In this document: piece by piece, positions 16,485-30,247 of the stretch
Numbering within the stretch: the stretch's first letter is position 1
How the letters are laid out: each line of letters opens with the position of its first letter
NCBI GenBank assembly: GCA_029279945.1
Contig: JAJUHK010000007.1
Coordinates: 45,465 to 109,464 of the forward strand
Direction of reading: 5' to 3'
Source: Pseudidiomarina indica
GTDB lineage: Bacteria > Pseudomonadota > Gammaproteobacteria > Enterobacterales > Alteromonadaceae
DNA: 64,000 bases
Made by a program: the position numbers and the translations under genes
The notes under the pieces: model-generated
What the model saw: the letters and a program-made list of their open reading frames with translations, nothing else
Told to the model about the DNA's origin: nothing
Databases searched by the model: none

Positions 16485-16500
16485 GACAATCTAAATTGTC
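16485..16500. promoter_or_regulatory. Palindrome in the chrA promoter region, possible operator
   Basis: GACAAT-CTAA-ATTGTC is a perfect 6-bp dyad directly upstream of the chrA ATG. A second, looser dyad TCGAA...TTCGA follows at about 16499-16522. PadR regulators bind dyads at their own operon's promoter, so this is a candidate operator. The link is inferred from position only. Confidence 0.35.
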
Positions 16501-16641
16501 GAAATACGATATTGAAGTTCGATAATTAAGTAAACCCGTTATTGGTTATGTCCAAAAAATCACCGTTTATTGTAACTACCCCGTAAAATAATACAGTTCA
16601 CTCGTAGAATTTCTTTTAAACTAAAACAAAGGAGTTTTACG

Positions 16642-16812
16642 ATGAGCAAACGCATGACTGAAAGCCACATTGTGGCGATTTTAAAAGAAGCCGAAGCCGG
16701 TATGCCGGTTAAAGATAACTGCCGTAAGTACGGTATTGGTAATTCAACGTTTTATAAATGGCGCGAAAAATATGGCGGCATGGTCACTTACGAGTGGGTG
16801 CGCAGTGTTTAA
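16642..16812 (+). mobile_element. IS3-family transposase orfA fragment
   Basis: 56 codons from ATG 16642, with AGGAG 8 nt upstream. The product reads as the N-terminal helix-turn-helix of an IS3-type OrfA: TESHIVAILKEAEAGMPVKD, then NCRKYGIGNSTFYKWREKYGGM. After KYGGM it switches to an unrelated TYEWVRSV tail and stops. The leucine zipper and all of orfB are missing. A possible left IS end, TGTAACTACCCCG, lies at 16571. This is the scar of an insertion followed by deletion, next to chrA. Confidence 0.8.
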
Positions 16813-16841
16813 TGGCTCCAGACCAATTGGTTACTTTTTAT

Positions 16842-16864
16842 CTCAGTGACATGAATGCACTGAG
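16842..16864. other. Hairpin between the IS3 fragment and mnmE
   Basis: CTCAGTG and CACTGAG form a perfect 7-bp stem around a 9-nt loop. On the minus strand it is 9 nt past the mnmE stop, so it could weakly end that transcript, but it is followed by A residues, not T. On the + strand no T-run follows either. Confidence 0.3.
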
Positions 16865-16872
16865 ATCACCCA

Positions 16873-18246
16873 CTACTTCCCGATACAGAAACTGCTGAAG
16901 ATTTTGCTGAGGAGGTCGTCTGAGGTGAATTCCCCAGTGATTTCATTGAGGTGATGCTGGGTGAGGCGGAGTTCTTCTGCGAGAAGTTCTCCTGCGAGGC
17001 TACTTTCGAGGTGTTCCTGGCCAATGAGTAGGTGTTGGCGGGCTCGTTCAAGCGCATCTAAGTGGCGGCGGCGTGCCATAAAGCTACCTTCGTTGGTTGA
17101 GGTGTAGCCAACGCAATGTTTGAGGTGTTCGCGTAGTAAATCAATGCCGCGGCCGGTTTTAGCGCTCAAATGAAGTACGGGTATGCCGTTGATGTTTTCA
17201 ATCAGGACAGGCTCATCGTTGAGGTCAACTTTATTGCGAATCACGGTGTATGGTAAATCGTCGGGAAGCTGTTCAAAAAACTCCGGCCAAATATCTTCTG
17301 GGTGAACTGCTTGAGTTTCAGTGGCATCCACCATAAACAACACGCGGTCCGCATTACGAATTTCGTCCCATGCACGTTCAATACCAATACGTTCCACTTC
17401 ATCTGGGCTATCTCGCAGGCCAGCAGTGTCAATGATATGCAGTGGCATGCCATCAATTTGGATATGTTCACGGAGAACATCACGAGTGGTACCGGCAATC
17501 GCGGTCACAATGGCAGATTCTCGCCCGGCAAGTGCGTTTAACAGCGATGATTTACCTGCGTTCGGACGGCCAGCAATCACCACTTTCATACCTTCACGCA
17601 GTAGTGTGCCTTGCTTGGCTTGCACCATCACTTGATGTAAGCGATCGATGATGGCCTCGAGGTCAGCCGCAACTTTACCGTCACTTAGGAAGTCGATTTC
17701 TTCATCGGGAAAATCAATGGCAGCTTCTACATACATGCGTAGATGAATAACCTGGTCGACGAGTTGATCGATTTCATGAGAGAAGCCGCCTTGTAAGCTT
17801 TGTAGGGCGGCTCTTGCGGCTTGCTCAGAGGTGGTTTCAATCAGGTCGGCAATGGCTTCGGCCTGGGTTAAATCCAACTTATCATTAAGGAACGCGCGCT
17901 CGCTGAATTCGCCGGGGCGAGCAGGGCGTACACCAGGAAAATCTAAGATGGCCTTAATGATCATGTCGATAATAATGGGGCCGCCATGCCCTTGAAGCTC
18001 GAGAACATCTTCACCAGTAAAAGAGTTGGGGCCTTCAAAGAACAAGGCAATACCTTCGTCTAAGACAGTCCCGTGCTGGTCCTTAAATGGTAGAAACTCC
18101 GCGTAGCGGGGGCGAGGGCAATGCCCTAGCATGCCTTCGGCTACGGTTCGTGCTGCCGGTCCGCTAACGCGCACAATACCGACACCGCCACGCCCGGGAG
18201 GCGTGGCTTGAGCAACAATGGTATCGGTTGTTAGTTCCAAGCTCAT
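16873..18246 (-). CDS. mnmE: tRNA uridine-5-carboxymethylaminomethyl GTPase MnmE
   Basis: 457 residues. MnmE with MnmG modifies the wobble U34 of several tRNAs. The N-terminal folate-binding domain ([22 protein letters not shown]) is followed by a helical domain with an inserted G domain: P-loop GRPNAGKSS around residue 223, [18 protein letters not shown]. The protein ends in the invariant FCIGK with the catalytic cysteine. It sits downstream of yidC (6 nt gap), the standard rpmH-rnpA-yidD-yidC-mnmE operon. mnmG is not in this window. Confidence 0.97.
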   Translation of the reverse strand: MSLELTTDTIVAQATPPGRGGVGIVRVSGPAARTVAEGMLGHCPRPRYAEFLPFKDQHGTVLDEGIALFFEGPNSFTGEDVLELQGHGGPIIIDMIIKAILDFPGVRPARPGEFSERAFLNDKLDLTQAEAIADLIETTSEQAARAALQSLQGGFSHEIDQLVDQVIHLRMYVEAAIDFPDEEIDFLSDGKVAADLEAIIDRLHQVMVQAKQGTLLREGMKVVIAGRPNAGKSSLLNALAGRESAIVTAIAGTTRDVLREHIQIDGMPLHIIDTAGLRDSPDEVERIGIERAWDEIRNADRVLFMVDATETQAVHPEDIWPEFFEQLPDDLPYTVIRNKVDLNDEPVLIENINGIPVLHLSAKTGRGIDLLREHLKHCVGYTSTNEGSFMARRRHLDALERARQHLLIGQEHLESSLAGELLAEELRLTQHHLNEITGEFTSDDLLSKIFSSFCIGK

Positions 18247-18252
18247 AAAGAA

Positions 18253-19920
18253 TTACTTCTTACGACGGTCCATTAAGCCTTGCTTCTCAAGACCACGGTA
18301 AATCCATTGCATTTGACCGATGGTAATGAGGTTGCTGCTGAGCCAGTACAATACAAGGCCCGCCGGGAACCATAAGAAGAATACGGTAAAGATAACCGGC
18401 ATATATTGCAGCATTTTCTGTTGCATCGGGTCGGTTGCTGGCGTTGGCTGCAACTTTTGCATGATGAACATAGAAGCACCCATTAGAATTGGCAACACGA
18501 AGTAAGGGTCACGTGCTGACAAGTCGTCAATCCACAAAAATAGTGGTGCATGGCGCAATTCTACGCTTTCTAACAATACCCAGTACAAGGCTAAGAATAT
18601 AGGCAACTGTAGCAGCATAGGTAAACAGCCGCCCAGAGGGTTCACTTTTTCGTCTTTGTACAGCTTCATCATCGCTTGCGACATTTTTTGACGGTCGTCG
18701 CCATAACGCTCACGTAGTGCTTGCATTTTTGGCTGAATCATCCGCATTTTAGCCATAGAAACATATTGTTTCTTGGTTAACGGATACAACAATATTTTGA
18801 TGATGATGGTGATAGCAATGATCGACAAGCCCCAGTTCACCAGCACGCTTTGTACCAATTGTAGTAATTTGAAAATCGGCTGTGCAAGCCACCACAAAAA
18901 GCCGTAATCGACGGTTAGGTCAAGATACTTGGCTACTTTAGCCATGGCGTCTTGGTCTTTCGGGCCAATAAATAATGTCGCACGAATCTCAGCGGTTGCA
19001 CCTGGGGCTACCATTGCGACTGGGTACATCAATCCCATGATAGCTTGATCACCATTGACGACGCGGGAGAAAAGTTGTTTTGTACCTTGGGTACGAGGGA
19101 TCCACGCTGATACGAAATAGTGTTCCAACATGGCCACCCAACCTTCATCAGTGGCATGGTTTAAGCGCGCGTCACGCATGTCATCGAACGAGTATTTCTC
19201 GTAACGGTCTTGGTCCCATGAGTAAGCACCGCCTTTGTAGGTTGGCATCATCATGTTGCCTGAGCCGCCGCTCATGACTTGCTTCAATTGAGCGTAAAAC
19301 TGCATTTGTTTGTGTTCGTTGGTATGGTTGTTGATGGTGTAAACCACATCAACTGCGTATGAACCTGCAGTGAAGATAAAGGTCTTGGTGTACTCGATGC
19401 CATTGGCAGAGTAATGGAGCGGTACTTCAAGCGTATCCCCAGTCATTTGGTAGCTTGATTGTTCTACGTGGAACACTGGGCGACCTTCGGCTGAATCTGT
19501 GCCGTGTGTACCTACTAAACCCGATTGTGCGATATACAGTTGGTTCGGGTCGGAATGCAATAACTCAAATCGCTCTGCTGAATTGTGGGTACGTGCGAAA
19601 TGAAGGAGTTGTGCGTTAATCACGTCACCGCCGTGGGTGTCGATGACTATATCAAGTACATCGGTGGTGACACGAACAGTTTGGCTGCGGGTTGCGCTTG
19701 GTGTTGCTGGTGCATGGCTGCTGGTTGCTTCAGGTACGAAGCTCGCGCCCGCATCAATACTACTGCCTTGCGCTACGGGAACACCAGATTCCATTGCCGG
19801 CGGCTGGGTAGGCGTTACTTGTTGTGTACCCGGCGGTGCAGTATCAATAAGCCAGTTTTGATAGAGGAAAAAGCTCACTACCAAGAATGCAATAAACAAG
19901 ATAGAACGTGGCGAATTCAT
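18253..19920 (-). CDS. yidC: Membrane protein insertase YidC
   Basis: 555 residues, as expected for Gram-negative YidC, which inserts and folds inner-membrane proteins alone or with SecYEG. An N-terminal anchor ([20 protein letters not shown]) precedes a large periplasmic beta domain (about 60-340) and then five conserved helices, with [41 protein letters not shown] and [21 protein letters not shown]. The C-terminus is basic, for ribosome contact. It overlaps yidD by 4 nt. A near-parS sequence lies within it at 19460. Confidence 0.97.
   Translation of the reverse strand: MNSPRSILFIAFLVVSFFLYQNWLIDTAPPGTQQVTPTQPPAMESGVPVAQGSSIDAGASFVPEATSSHAPATPSATRSQTVRVTTDVLDIVIDTHGGDVINAQLLHFARTHNSAERFELLHSDPNQLYIAQSGLVGTHGTDSAEGRPVFHVEQSSYQMTGDTLEVPLHYSANGIEYTKTFIFTAGSYAVDVVYTINNHTNEHKQMQFYAQLKQVMSGGSGNMMMPTYKGGAYSWDQDRYEKYSFDDMRDARLNHATDEGWVAMLEHYFVSAWIPRTQGTKQLFSRVVNGDQAIMGLMYPVAMVAPGATAEIRATLFIGPKDQDAMAKVAKYLDLTVDYGFLWWLAQPIFKLLQLVQSVLVNWGLSIIAITIIIKILLYPLTKKQYVSMAKMRMIQPKMQALRERYGDDRQKMSQAMMKLYKDEKVNPLGGCLPMLLQLPIFLALYWVLLESVELRHAPLFLWIDDLSARDPYFVLPILMGASMFIMQKLQPTPATDPMQQKMLQYMPVIFTVFFLWFPAGLVLYWLSSNLITIGQMQWIYRGLEKQGLMDRRKK
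19460..19475. promoter_or_regulatory. parS-like ParB-binding site inside yidC (one mismatch)
   Basis: TGTTCTACGTGGAACA differs at one base from the perfect palindrome TGTTCCACGTGGAACA found twice in recF. It reads FHVEQ in the YidC frame, while the recF copies read FHVEH. Confidence 0.5.
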
Positions 19921-20207
19921 AAGTCCTTCGTCTCTGTTTTACTGTGATTCGTTGTATCCGCTTCACAAGTTGGTTTGCTTGGAACCGGGTCGTAGCCACC
20001 GGGGTGTCCAGGGTGACATTTAAGAATACGCTTACTGGCAAGCCAGAAGCCTCGAATGATACCATGAAATTGGATTGCTTCGATGGCGTATTGCGAACAG
20101 GTTGGTGAAAATCGGCAACGAGGCCCAATCAGCGGACTAATAATCAGCTGGTAGAGTCGGATGATTCCGATAGGTATTGCGCGCAACGCTTGCTTATAGT
20201 TCGCCAT
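19917..20207 (-). CDS. yidD: Membrane protein insertion efficiency factor YidD
   Basis: 96 residues. The compact conserved block [28 protein letters not shown], then [18 protein letters not shown], is the YidD signature with its three cysteines. YidD assists YidC-dependent insertion and is membrane-associated through an N-terminal amphipathic helix. It overlaps rnpA by 64 nt upstream and yidC by 4 nt downstream, as in many gammaproteobacteria. Confidence 0.95.
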   Translation of the reverse strand: MANYKQALRAIPIGIIRLYQLIISPLIGPRCRFSPTCSQYAIEAIQFHGIIRGFWLASKRILKCHPGHPGGYDPVPSKPTCEADTTNHSKTETKDL

Positions 20208-20536
20208 AAATAATCCAACCGTTGTTGCAATTCTTCGTTAGAAAGATCTGCAACGCCGTTTTTACCAATCACGATAATATCGAATGCCGGTATTTTATGC
20301 TGTTTTAGCCGAAAACTCTCGCGAATCTTGCGCTTAATACGATTTCGATCAACTGCGCGTTTCGCCCGTTTTTTGGAAAGGGTAATACCAAGTCGGGGAA
20401 CACCCAGATTATTAGGAGTGGCAAGCATGGTGAGTTCAGCCGTGACAGCTTTCACCAAGGGGTTGTCGAAGACTGTTTGGAAGTGCGCGGGAGTTAATAG
20501 CCTTAACTCCCGCCCGTAAGCGTAGCTCTGCTTCAA
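20144..20536 (-). CDS. rnpA: Ribonuclease P protein component
   Basis: 130 residues from a TTG start at 20536, only 3 nt after the rpmH stop. No ATG or GTG gives a complete N-terminus. RnpA binds the P RNA and helps cut the 5' leader of pre-tRNAs. The RNR motif is present in [16 protein letters not shown], along with the [14 protein letters not shown] strand. The start placement means its ribosome-binding site lies inside rpmH, which suggests translational coupling. Confidence 0.93.
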   Translation of the reverse strand: MKQSYAYGRELRLLTPAHFQTVFDNPLVKAVTAELTMLATPNNLGVPRLGITLSKKRAKRAVDRNRIKRKIRESFRLKQHKIPAFDIIVIGKNGVADLSNEELQQRLDYLWRTISKRCAQYLSESSDSTS

Positions 20537-20539
20537 TGA

Positions 20540-20674
20540 TTATGCAGAAAGAACTTTACGGCCTTTGGCGCGACGGCGAGCCAAAATTTGACGACCGCTT
20601 TTAGTTGCCATACGAGCACGGAAACCGTGGTTGCGCTTGCGCTTCAGTACGCTTGGTTGAAATGTTCTTTTCAT
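20540..20674 (-). CDS. rpmH: 50S ribosomal protein L34
   Basis: 44 residues, [20 protein letters not shown] at the start and KGRKVLSA at the end, the near-invariant L34 sequence. It is a basic protein of the large ribosomal subunit and opens the rpmH-rnpA-yidD-yidC-mnmE operon. A likely minus-strand promoter upstream has -35 TTATCC (part of a DnaA box) and -10 TATATC, with 17-nt spacing. Confidence 0.97.
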   Translation of the reverse strand: MKRTFQPSVLKRKRNHGFRARMATKSGRQILARRRAKGRKVLSA

Positions 20675-20963
20675 GACGTTAATTCCGTATTCGGGTTACC
20701 TATAAATTTAGAGCGCGAATTCTAACGATTAAAAGGATCAAAGTCAACGTAAAAAGCTATCCACAAATAAGATATAATAAAGTATTTGCTTGTGGATAAA
20801 TTACCTTTTCTATGGGTCGCCTTTTGCCGCAAAAGCTAGCGATCGTGAGGGGCTTTTAGTACAATAATTTTGTTGATTTGATGACGTCGTTGCTAGGATC
20901 GAGAGGGATCGGCATTGGCTCATCGACGCTAATAATTATAAAAGATAACAACGGGAGACAGGT
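20675..20963. promoter_or_regulatory. rpmH-dnaA divergent intergenic region with DnaA boxes
   Basis: 289 bp without a gene. It has one perfect DnaA box, TGTGGATAA at 20791-20799 (reverse orientation), and one with a single mismatch, CTATCCACA at 20757-20765, facing each other across an A/T-rich stretch that holds the probable rpmH promoter. Four GATC sites are scattered at about 20737, 20840, 20896 and 20907. This supports DnaA autoregulation of dnaA and rpmH. In pseudomonads the replication origin lies in this same gap, but two boxes are too few to call an origin here. Confidence 0.6.
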
Positions 20964-22367
20964 GTGAATAAATCGCTTTGGCAATTATGCGCGGAAAGAC
21001 TGCAAAGCGAACTTAGTGCGCAAAACTTCAATACCTGGATCCGTCCGTTGCAATCCGAGTTCGACGGGAATGTGCTGATTTTGTATGCACCAAACTCTTA
21101 CGTCGTGGATTGGGTGAAGGATAAGTACTTGAATCAGATTAACGAGTACTTGACTGCATTTGCTTCTGCACGTAACGAGGAATCGCCACGCGTTGCTTTT
21201 CGGGTGGGGGGAATCGAAACTAATGCTGGAGCTTCACCAGTGCAGGGCGGTTCGAATGGTTCGCAAATTAGCACGGCGACGGTAACTCGTCGGCAAGCAC
21301 AACGTGCAGCCTCTTGGAGCCAAAATGCAACTCCGATGCCAGCATTTGAGAGTAACATTGATGAGGAATATACCTTTGACAACTTTGTTGAGGGTAAGTC
21401 GAATCAACTCGCATTAGCTGCAGCGCGACAGGTTGCTGAGAATCCTGGTGGCGTCTATAACCCTTTATTCGTCTACGGGGGGACGGGGTTAGGTAAAACC
21501 CACTTATTGCATGCGGTGGGGAATGCCATCCTTGCTCATAAAAAAGACGCGAAGGTTTTCTATATGCGCGCCGAACGGTTCGTGCAAGACATGGTAAACG
21601 CGTTAAAGAACGGTACCTTAGACGAAATGAAGCGTTATTATCGGTCGGTCGATGCGTTATTGATCGATGATATTCACTTTTTCTCGAACAAAAAAGGCAC
21701 ACAGGAAGAATTCTTCCATACGTTCAATGCGTTACTTGAAGGTAACCAGCAAATTATTCTCACCAGTGATCTCTACCCCAAAGAAATTGAGGGGCTCGAA
21801 GATCGCTTACGTTCACGGTTTGGTTGGGGTTTAACTATTGCTATTGAGCCACCCGAGCTAGAAACTCGCGTCGCTATTTTGATTCGCAAGGCACAAGAAC
21901 GTGGTATCCAATTACCCCATGAAGTAGCATTTTTTATTGCGAAGCGGCTACGTTCTAACGTTCGTGAGCTCGAAGGTGCGTTGAACCGATTGGTTGCTAA
22001 CGTGAACTTAACCGGGCGTGCCATTACTATCGACTTCGTCCGTGAAGCCTTACGTGATTTAATTGCCGCTCAAGAAAAGCTCGTCACCATTGAAAATATT
22101 CAAAAGACAGTGGCAGAGTATTACAACATCAAAATGTCAGATATGCTATCTAAGCGTCGCACCCGATCAATTGCTCGGCCGCGGCAAATGGCAATGGCGT
22201 TAGCGAAAGAATTAACCAACCATAGCCTTCCTGAAATTGGGGATGCTTTTGGGGGACGTGATCACACGACTGTATTGCATGCATGTCGGGTGATTGCGGA
22301 GTTAAAAGATTCACAGAACGATTTAAAAGAAGACTACCGTAACTTAATACGCACGCTTTCAGCGTAA
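20964..22367 (+). CDS. dnaA: Chromosomal replication initiator DnaA
   Basis: 467 residues from GTG 20964, with GGGAG 8 nt upstream. Domain I (DnaB/DiaA contact) is [22 protein letters not shown], and domain II is a variable linker to about residue 130. Domain III is the AAA+ module with Walker [11 protein letters not shown] near residue 172 and LLIDDIHF. Domain IV carries the DnaA-box reader [11 protein letters not shown] near residue 430. It heads the dnaA-dnaN-recF-gyrB run on the + strand. Confidence 0.97.
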   Translation: MNKSLWQLCAERLQSELSAQNFNTWIRPLQSEFDGNVLILYAPNSYVVDWVKDKYLNQINEYLTAFASARNEESPRVAFRVGGIETNAGASPVQGGSNGSQISTATVTRRQAQRAASWSQNATPMPAFESNIDEEYTFDNFVEGKSNQLALAAARQVAENPGGVYNPLFVYGGTGLGKTHLLHAVGNAILAHKKDAKVFYMRAERFVQDMVNALKNGTLDEMKRYYRSVDALLIDDIHFFSNKKGTQEEFFHTFNALLEGNQQIILTSDLYPKEIEGLEDRLRSRFGWGLTIAIEPPELETRVAILIRKAQERGIQLPHEVAFFIAKRLRSNVRELEGALNRLVANVNLTGRAITIDFVREALRDLIAAQEKLVTIENIQKTVAEYYNIKMSDMLSKRRTRSIARPRQMAMALAKELTNHSLPEIGDAFGGRDHTTVLHACRVIAELKDSQNDLKEDYRNLIRTLSA

Positions 22368-22416
22368 GCAAAAACGCACAAAAGCGGCCAAGGACAAACA
22401 ACAGGGGAAAGTGGGT

Positions 22417-23517
22417 ATGAATTTTTCCATCAGTCGTGATGCTTTTTTAAAGCCACTTCAAGTTGTCAGTGGAGCAGTAGAACGACGGCATACCATTCCG
22501 ATTTTATCGAATGTGCTGATTCAAGTAACACCTGAGATGGTCCGTATGACAGGAACCGATTTAGAAGTTGAGTTGGTTTCCTCATGTGCCATTGAGAACG
22601 GGGTAGAAGGCAAGGTAACGGTACCTGCGAAAAAACTTGTCGATATCGTTCGTAGCTTACCTGATGGTGCAATTGTGCAGTTTAGCGCTGAAGGCGATAA
22701 AGCAACGATTCGGTCTGGGCGTACCAAGTTCACGCTGGCGACATTATCAGCGCAGGATTTCCCAAATATTGAAGATTGGGATAGCGATATTCAGCTCGTG
22801 ACCACCCAATCGGTTCTTAAAGGATTAATGGAACGTACTCATTTTTCCATGGCGAACCAAGATGTGCGTTACTATTTGAATGGTATGCTGTTTGAGACCG
22901 ATGTGAACTTGATACGCACGGTGGCGACTGATGGTCACCGTTTGGCGCTTAGTAGCTGTGAAATCGGGCAGCCAAACTTAGGTGCTCGCCAAGTTATCGT
23001 GCCACGCAAAGGGGTTATGGAATTGCTGCGGCTACTTGATGATAACGATAGTGAAGTGCGTGTTCATGTCGGCAACAACCACATCCGTATTGAAACGAAT
23101 GGTATTGGTTTCACCAGTAAGTTAGTCGATGGGCGCTTCCCTGATTATCGTCGCGTATTGCCAAGTGCTGGCGATAAGACCGTTATAGCAGATCGTGAAT
23201 TATTGAAGCAGGCTTGTAGCCGAGCAGCGATTCTTTCTAATGAAAAGTTCCGCGGTGTTCGGATTAACTTAAGCACCAACGAGATGTGTCTGACAGCTAA
23301 TAACCCAGAGCAAGAATCGGCAGAAGAGGTGATCGAGGTCGATTACCAAGGTGCCCCGCTTGAGATTGGCTTTAACGTAAATTATCTCATTGATGTGCTC
23401 AATACGATTCAGGGCGATAAGGTGAAAATTAGTTTGTCAGGGCCAGACACGAGTGGCCTGATTGAAGACAGCGCTGATGATTCATCATTATATGTTGTTA
23501 TGCCGATGCGCCTGTAA
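22417..23517 (+). CDS. dnaN: DNA polymerase III beta sliding clamp
   Basis: 366 residues from ATG 22417, with AGGGGA 8 nt upstream. A GTG two codons earlier would add only two residues. The beta clamp encircles DNA and tethers polymerases. Typical landmarks are MNFSISRDAFLKPLQVVSG, RRHTIPILSNVL, the hydrophobic pocket region TDGHRLALS, and the C-terminal VVMPMRL. The gene lies 49 nt after dnaA. Confidence 0.97.
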   Translation: MNFSISRDAFLKPLQVVSGAVERRHTIPILSNVLIQVTPEMVRMTGTDLEVELVSSCAIENGVEGKVTVPAKKLVDIVRSLPDGAIVQFSAEGDKATIRSGRTKFTLATLSAQDFPNIEDWDSDIQLVTTQSVLKGLMERTHFSMANQDVRYYLNGMLFETDVNLIRTVATDGHRLALSSCEIGQPNLGARQVIVPRKGVMELLRLLDDNDSEVRVHVGNNHIRIETNGIGFTSKLVDGRFPDYRRVLPSAGDKTVIADRELLKQACSRAAILSNEKFRGVRINLSTNEMCLTANNPEQESAEEVIEVDYQGAPLEIGFNVNYLIDVLNTIQGDKVKISLSGPDTSGLIEDSADDSSLYVVMPMRL

Positions 23518-23536
23518 TGGGTGCATGTGAGTTGAT

Positions 23537-27051
<3,515 letters not shown>

Positions 27052-27084
27052 CTAAATAGTTTACGAGTGAGCAAGCAAAAGAAA

Positions 27085-27114
27085 AGGGAGCTAACGAAAC
27101 AGCTCCCTTTTTTA
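27085..27114 (+). terminator. Rho-independent terminator after gyrB
   Basis: AAGGGAGCT and AGCTCCCTT form a 9-bp stem with an 8-nt loop followed by six T residues. The A-rich 5' flank would let it also serve glyS from the other strand. Confidence 0.85.
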
Positions 27115-27166
27115 GCTTTGGAAACGAAGAATCTAGATCAATTACCAGAATCTTGTACCCTGTAGT

Positions 27167-29239
27167 TTAGTTCAAAACTGAAATATCTGCAATTTGTAGG
27201 AATAACTCCCGCAAATTTTGCAACAGCGCGAGCCGATTACGACGAACCGCTTCATCGTCGGCGTTAACAAGAACGTGGTCAAAGAACGCATCCACGGGTT
27301 CTTGTAGGCCAGCTAGGGCAGTTAACGCCTGAGTGTAGTCGCCTTGCGCTAACGCTTCTTTGGTAGCCGTATGCGCTTGTTGAATTGCTTGCGCTAACGC
27401 AATCTCTTGTTCTTCCTGCAGCAACGAAGCATCAACATCAGTGGGTAACTCCTGCTCGACTTTCGCTAAAATATTACTGACACGTTTATTGGCGGCTGCT
27501 AATGCTTCCGCTGGCGGTAATTGCCGGAATACGGTCACCGCTTTTACACGTTGATCGAAATCAACCGGGTTAGTCGGTCGGCGCGCAAGTACTGCTTGAA
27601 TAGCGTCAACAGCAATGCCTTGTTCTTGATACCAAGTGCGGAAGCGACCCAAGAGAAAGTCAACAACATCGGTTCTCACTTGTTCAGCGGGTACGACGAG
27701 AATACCGCCGAAGCAGTTCAGTGATAATTGAACCAATTCCTCTAAATCGAGGGAGTAACCGCCTTCGACTAAAATCCGTAGTAGGCCTATTGCTGCGCGG
27801 CGCAATGCAAATGGGTCGCGGTCACCTTTTGGTGTCTGCCCAATACCGAAGATACCGACAAGGGTATCAAGCTTATCAGCCATAGCGACTGCTGCACCTT
27901 CGACCGTTTGCGGCAAGTGATCGCCTGAAAAGCGCGGTAGATAATGCTCATAAATTGCTGTTGCAACGCCTTCTGGTTCTTGGTCGTGACGTGCATAATG
28001 CATACCCATAACCCCTTGAGTTTCTGGGAATTCTTGCACCATTTGGGAAATCAAGTCGGCTTTACATAGGTAGCCTGCGCGTTCAGCGATGTTAGCTTGA
28101 CCATTCAGCTTGCTAGCAATGGCTGCAGCAACAGTAGCAATGCGGTCTGATTTATCTTTAATTGACCCCAATTGTTGCTGGAACAACACATTGGCTAATG
28201 CGTCAACTCGGTCGGCTAACCGAACTTTCTTATCAGATTCAAAAAAGAACTGCGCGTCGGCGAGACGCGGGCGAACTACTTTTTCGTTCCCTTGAATAAT
28301 TTGCTGCGGATCTTTCGACTCAATGTTGGTCACAAAGATAAATGCTGGTAACAGTTCACCTTGGTCATTTTCGAGCGGGAAATAGCGCTGATCGTCTTTC
28401 ATGGTAACGATCAAGGGCTCTTTCGGTACTGATAGGAACTGTGCATCAAAGGTGGCAGACAGTACGACGGGCCATTCAACCAAAGCGGTGACCTCATCAA
28501 CGAGATCGGGATCGTCAAGAACGTGGCCGCCAAGTTTTTGTGCCAACGTGGTGATGCCTTGTACGATACGCTCGCGGCGCTTATCGAAATCGGCTATAAC
28601 CCAGACTGCCTCGAGCGCAGCTTCATAGTTATTAGCGTGGGTTAGGGCAGTGCCTTGTGGTGCGTGGAATCGATGTCCTTGCAAGAAGTTACTGGAATCA
28701 ACTCCCATGATCTGGCCAGAAATAATATCTGTTCCATACATTAATGTAACCGTTTTAACCGGGCGAATGAATTGGGCGCTCCCAGAACCCCAACGCATGG
28801 GTTTAGGGATGGGTAATTTTTTCAATGCGTTAGCAACAATTCCTGGCAATAGTTCAGCTAACATTTGGCCTTTCACTGCTGCTTTATAAAGCAACCATTC
28901 ACCTTTATCAGTAACCAAGCGTTCTGCTTGCGCTACTGTAATACCGTTACCCCGAGCCCAGCCTTCAGCAGCTTTCGTGGGCTGGCCGTTTTCATCAAAT
29001 GCCATTTGTACCGCTGGCCCACGTTTTTCGACGACTTTGTCAGGCTGTTGGGCGGCTACTTCAAATAATTGTACGGCCAGGCGACGCGGAGTGGCGTAGG
29101 TTTTGACCTCACCAAAAGCAACATCATGTTCTTTCAGTAGGTTGGTCAATTGTTCGGTGAAGGCTTCGCTTAACGCACGTAATGATTTTGGCGGTAGCTC
29201 TTCTGTGCCAATTTCAACGAGTAGAGTTTCGTACTGCAC
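27167..29239 (-). CDS. glyS: Glycyl-tRNA synthetase beta subunit
   Basis: 690 residues, the normal size for the beta chain of the heterotetrameric GlyRS. The N-terminus reads [22 protein letters not shown], and [28 protein letters not shown] marks the HD-like core domain. The C-terminal part is the helical anticodon-binding region. It lies 2 nt after glyQ and is convergent with gyrB. Confidence 0.97.
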   Translation of the reverse strand: MQYETLLVEIGTEELPPKSLRALSEAFTEQLTNLLKEHDVAFGEVKTYATPRRLAVQLFEVAAQQPDKVVEKRGPAVQMAFDENGQPTKAAEGWARGNGITVAQAERLVTDKGEWLLYKAAVKGQMLAELLPGIVANALKKLPIPKPMRWGSGSAQFIRPVKTVTLMYGTDIISGQIMGVDSSNFLQGHRFHAPQGTALTHANNYEAALEAVWVIADFDKRRERIVQGITTLAQKLGGHVLDDPDLVDEVTALVEWPVVLSATFDAQFLSVPKEPLIVTMKDDQRYFPLENDQGELLPAFIFVTNIESKDPQQIIQGNEKVVRPRLADAQFFFESDKKVRLADRVDALANVLFQQQLGSIKDKSDRIATVAAAIASKLNGQANIAERAGYLCKADLISQMVQEFPETQGVMGMHYARHDQEPEGVATAIYEHYLPRFSGDHLPQTVEGAAVAMADKLDTLVGIFGIGQTPKGDRDPFALRRAAIGLLRILVEGGYSLDLEELVQLSLNCFGGILVVPAEQVRTDVVDFLLGRFRTWYQEQGIAVDAIQAVLARRPTNPVDFDQRVKAVTVFRQLPPAEALAAANKRVSNILAKVEQELPTDVDASLLQEEQEIALAQAIQQAHTATKEALAQGDYTQALTALAGLQEPVDAFFDHVLVNADDEAVRRNRLALLQNLRELFLQIADISVLN

Positions 29240-29241
29240 GG

Positions 29242-30165
29242 TTAAGCTCCTTCTGTTACTGCTAAGTTGGATTGGACCAATGGAAACCCTAATGCTTCAC
29301 GTGCCGCGTAATAGCTTTCTGCACAGCCTTTGGCCATGGTGCGAACACGCAGAATGTAGCGTTGTCGTTCGGTGACCGAAATAGCATTGCGGGCGTCTAA
29401 CAGATTAAACGCGTGCGAGGCTCGCATCACCTGCTCGTAAGCTGGCAACGGAAGGTTCGCGGCGAGCAAATGCTCACATTCTTTCTCGCAGGCCTCAAAC
29501 CGCGCAAACAGAGTTGCAACGTCAGCATGCTCGAAGTTATAGGTCGATTGTTCCACTTCGTTTTGGTGGAATACATCGCGGTAGTACATCTTGCCACGCG
29601 GGCCATCGGTCCAGACCAAGTCATAGATACTATCAACGCCTTGGATGTACATCGCCAAACGCTCTAAACCGTAGGTTATTTCACCAGCAACAGGCATACA
29701 TTCGAGGCCGCCAACTTGCTGGAAGTAGGTGAATTGTGTGACTTCCATACCGTTGAGCCATACTTCCCAACCTAAGCCCCATGCGCCCAGTGTCGGTGAT
29801 TCCCAGTTATCTTCGACAAAGCGAATATCGTGGACTAGCGGGTCAAAGCCCAGCACCTCTAATGAACCCAGGTAGAGTTCTTGCAGATTGTCCGGTGAAG
29901 GTTTCATCAGCACTTGAAACTGGTAATAATGTTGCAGGCGGTTGGGGTTTTCCCCGTAGCGGCCATCGGTAGGACGGCGGCAGGGTTGGACATACGCAAA
30001 ATTCGCAGGTTCAGGGCCAACCGAGCGCAAAAACGTCATGGGGTGGAAGGTTCCAGCACCCACTTCCATATCGAGCGGTTGGACGATGGCACAACCTTGT
30101 TGCGCCCAATAATTTTGCAGGGCCAATATGAGCCCTTGAAAGGTTTTTACATCATAGCTTGCCAT
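29242..30165 (-). CDS. glyQ: Glycyl-tRNA synthetase alpha subunit
   Basis: 307 residues. The alpha chain carries the class II catalytic core: [18 protein letters not shown], the [25 protein letters not shown] motif region and [15 protein letters not shown]. It is co-transcribed with glyS. A -10 element TATAAT lies about 40 nt upstream on the minus strand. Confidence 0.97.
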   Translation of the reverse strand: MASYDVKTFQGLILALQNYWAQQGCAIVQPLDMEVGAGTFHPMTFLRSVGPEPANFAYVQPCRRPTDGRYGENPNRLQHYYQFQVLMKPSPDNLQELYLGSLEVLGFDPLVHDIRFVEDNWESPTLGAWGLGWEVWLNGMEVTQFTYFQQVGGLECMPVAGEITYGLERLAMYIQGVDSIYDLVWTDGPRGKMYYRDVFHQNEVEQSTYNFEHADVATLFARFEACEKECEHLLAANLPLPAYEQVMRASHAFNLLDARNAISVTERQRYILRVRTMAKGCAESYYAAREALGFPLVQSNLAVTEGA

Positions 30166-30204
30166 GCGATTTCTCGTGCTGATTTTTAATTGAAATTAGC
30201 GTAA

Positions 30205-30210
30205 ATTATA
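30205..30210 (-). promoter_or_regulatory. -10 box of the glyQS promoter
   Basis: On the minus strand TATAAT occurs in GGGTATAATTT, 40 nt before the glyQ ATG. A weak -35 (TGTAAC) sits 17 nt upstream. Confidence 0.45.
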
Positions 30211-30247
30211 CCCTTTGTTGCCCCGAGGTTACAGGATACCATGCGAA

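Noticed and set aside
16842..16864. Rho-independent terminator for mnmE
   Set aside because: The stem is perfect but followed by A residues in the direction of mnmE transcription. Listed only as a hairpin.
20675..20963. Replication origin oriC between rpmH and dnaA
   Set aside because: Only one perfect and one imperfect DnaA box and four GATC sites. Too weak to call an origin, though parS sites suggest one is near.
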